From: Pempheris klunzingeri
Lineage: Eukaryota; Chordata; Actinopteri; Acropomatiformes; Pempheridae
Reading direction: 5' to 3'
NCBI RefSeq assembly: GCF_042242105.1
Contig: NC_092016.1
Span: 12,104,501 to 12,168,500, forward strand
DNA: 64,000 nucleotides
The translations under genes and the position numbers were made by a program. The stretch's first letter is position 1, and every line of letters starts with the position of its first letter. The notes below the pieces were generated by a model that saw nothing but the letters and a program-made list of their open reading frames with translations, did no database searches and was not told the origin of the DNA. Shown here one piece after another: positions 62,061 through 64,000 of the stretch.

Positions 62061-64000
62061 TATCTGTACGCAAATAGGAACTAAATGCTGCATCACTGTG
62101 TTCTGACTTGAGGTAATACTAAGTAAGTATTCCCCAAGCATTTCAGAAATATATTTCCGAACTAGCAGCAGCACTTCAAGGATAAGCCAGTAAAAAGATT
62201 TAGGACTGACTGTATCGTTGCACCTGCAGTGAATTTTTTCTAATGGTGATAACATACTGCATCACTGAGGTGCATAATGCAAGGACTGTTTGCTGCACTA
62301 TTATTGCATGTATGTACATTCACCATTGCAACCACTGGAGCCACTGAGACCCCAAATCTATACTGTTTGGCTCCATTTCAGGATTATAAAACTGATTCAG
62401 GCAGCACAATCTTCAAATGGAGTTCAAATGGCTCTGTGTGCACAACCCTCACTGCCCTACAGTTTGTAATCCATTCATACACCAGTTTAGGCCAACAGAG
62501 AGACCTCTGTTTCTAATACAACTTTGTTTTCCTGAAATCAAGAGTGACTTAATAAGACCTCTGCTACTTTTGGTCAGATCAAAGGGCTGAACTAGATGTT
62601 ATTGGCCAAATGCTGCAATGACTACAGCCATCTCTCTAGCTTGATAGACCTGTACAGGAAATAGCAAGCACAGGTGTTAATGTTTCTGACATTTCCCTGT
62701 GGCCATCCACTGTGTAATACCTTATGATGAAGAGGAGCGAGATCATGAGCAATTCCAGGAGCTGTGCTCTTACAATAACAGTAAATTGCGCTTGGGTTTC
62801 TAATTAGACAGACAGAGTCACCATATGGCAGAAGAATGGAATTAAGGGTCAACTTGCTGCTGCTCTTTCAATCTCTGCACTAATTGTTTTTCTTCTCATC
62901 ACCCCCTTTCGTGATCCCCCTCCAAGAGGAGACCACATTTCATGGAAGGTTAAGCTACTTTGCTGATTTGGGGTTGCTGTATTCTCTTGAGGCCATTAGT
63001 GTCATTGGCAGGGCCAATATGGCACAGAGGGAATGTCTTCACCACAGTGTAAGACTGCCCTGTTAAGCCCACTGCCCTGTTAACGGGAACATGAGCAACA
63101 TATGTGTTCTGGGATTGGGAAAAATAATCCATATTGCAAGGTTTTGTGAGTCTCTTGTTGATACTATTTACTCATGGACGATTTCAGCTAGCATCACCAC
63201 ATTTATAAAATGCTAGATAACATGTGAAGCATCTTTGTTTGTACACATACCTATCTTTTAAAAAAATATCTCTTAACATTAATAAAAGAACATATATTTT
63301 ACACACCTAAGGACACACTAACATATTGTAACATTACAAAATGGCACTTAAACAGCCGCACAAAAAGAGCAGCCGTGGACTGTTGTAATAATATTTCTTC
63401 TACAATGGTGTTAGAAAAGTGTCATGATACAGTAGACACTGGTGACCTTTACAATGCAGCAGCCAAATTTCTGAAGTCATGAAGCAGTGTGGGACAGACA
63501 TAAAACACATAATGTTCCTTAACTGTTTATGCTAACCTTTGTTGAATAGTGTTATGCCTGTAAGTGGTGTGACTGATTGATTTACCCTTATAGACAGTAA
63601 AGATTAAGAGGATGACAAATCAGCATTTGCTTACACAGCGCCTGGTGCTAATCTCCTTGTCTTCCTTCAGAAGGAACCAAGACGACTCAGGCTCACACAC
63701 TCATTCTGTCAGGGAGAAAGAAAGAAGAGGACAAGTGGTGATTCTATTGACCCCCTATTACATCAGAAGCGACCAGACAAAGGGCAACAGCACTGGATCA
63801 ATATCAATGAGCATTCCTGGACTAACTCTCAGATGATTTCTGAAGAAATTAACTATGTGCTTTAGTGGAAAGAACTACGAATTCTACATCTTTCGCGTTT
63901 GGTGGGCAATTCCAATGCGTCAACTCCTCACATGAAAAAATAGCTTTGATCCTTCCAGGCAGCCACTCAAAAAACTCTCAGAGAAGGGGAGAGACTTTTG
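62061..64000. other. Intergenic, no supported gene
   Basis: No recognisable coding exon. A 79-codon frame at 62277-62516 starts with a hydrophobic stretch but has no other support. Confidence 0.5.

Noticed and set aside
62277..62516. 79-codon frame with a signal-peptide-like start (MQGLFAALLLHVCTF)
   Set aside because: Length and composition are within chance, no family is recognised, and there is no promoter, splice or polyadenylation context.

Overview
The window is nuclear DNA of a ray-finned fish, most likely a percomorph or other acanthomorph teleost. Genes are split into many short exons with GT-AG introns. All five recognisable genes are vertebrate single-copy genes. The interspersed repeats are types that are very common in teleosts: a Tc1-like transposon, LINE 3' tails ending in a short tandem tail, a degraded L1-type LINE, and long CA and TATC microsatellites. 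Exons were placed by eye from conserved protein sequence, splice consensus and reading-phase continuity. No alignment was run.

Layout. 1-2107, minus strand: the first seven coding exons of HACD3 (very-long-chain fatty-acid elongation); the gene continues off the left edge. 2108-2399: a GC-rich, head-to-head promoter interval. 2400-6554, plus strand: PPCDC (coenzyme A synthesis), five exons. 6952-12500: gene-poor, with one LTR-like block. 12528-22992, plus strand: the C15orf39 homologue, with a probable non-coding first exon, one giant coding exon and a terminal exon. 26699-39507, minus strand: ARIH1, an RBR ubiquitin ligase with 14 coding exons, tail-to-tail with C15orf39. 39508-41588: spacer holding a degraded LINE. 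41663-48942, plus strand: HEXA (lysosomal beta-hexosaminidase alpha chain), 14 exons, with a Tc1 remnant in intron 6 and a decayed second copy of exon 11 in intron 11. 49600-57264: a teleost repeat followed by a minisatellite of about 7.4 kb with 34/36-bp units. 57265-64000: non-coding, with a small TTAA-flanked element, a compound microsatellite and a dispersed repeat.

The genes do not form a pathway. HACD3 acts in the ER, PPCDC makes 4'-phosphopantetheine, ARIH1 works with neddylated cullin-RING ligases, HEXA is lysosomal, and C15orf39 is poorly characterised. All five orthologues lie on human chromosome 15, so the block is a compact piece of an ancient linkage group.

Most notable: (1) the fish C15orf39 protein ends in a domain that looks like a spindlin-type Tudor repeat with its aromatic cage intact, which I do not recall in the human protein; (2) HEXA carries a decayed duplicate of the exon encoding the substrate-selecting loop; (3) a perfect CLEAR/TFEB palindrome sits just upstream of HEXA; (4) the very large, strand-asymmetric minisatellite.
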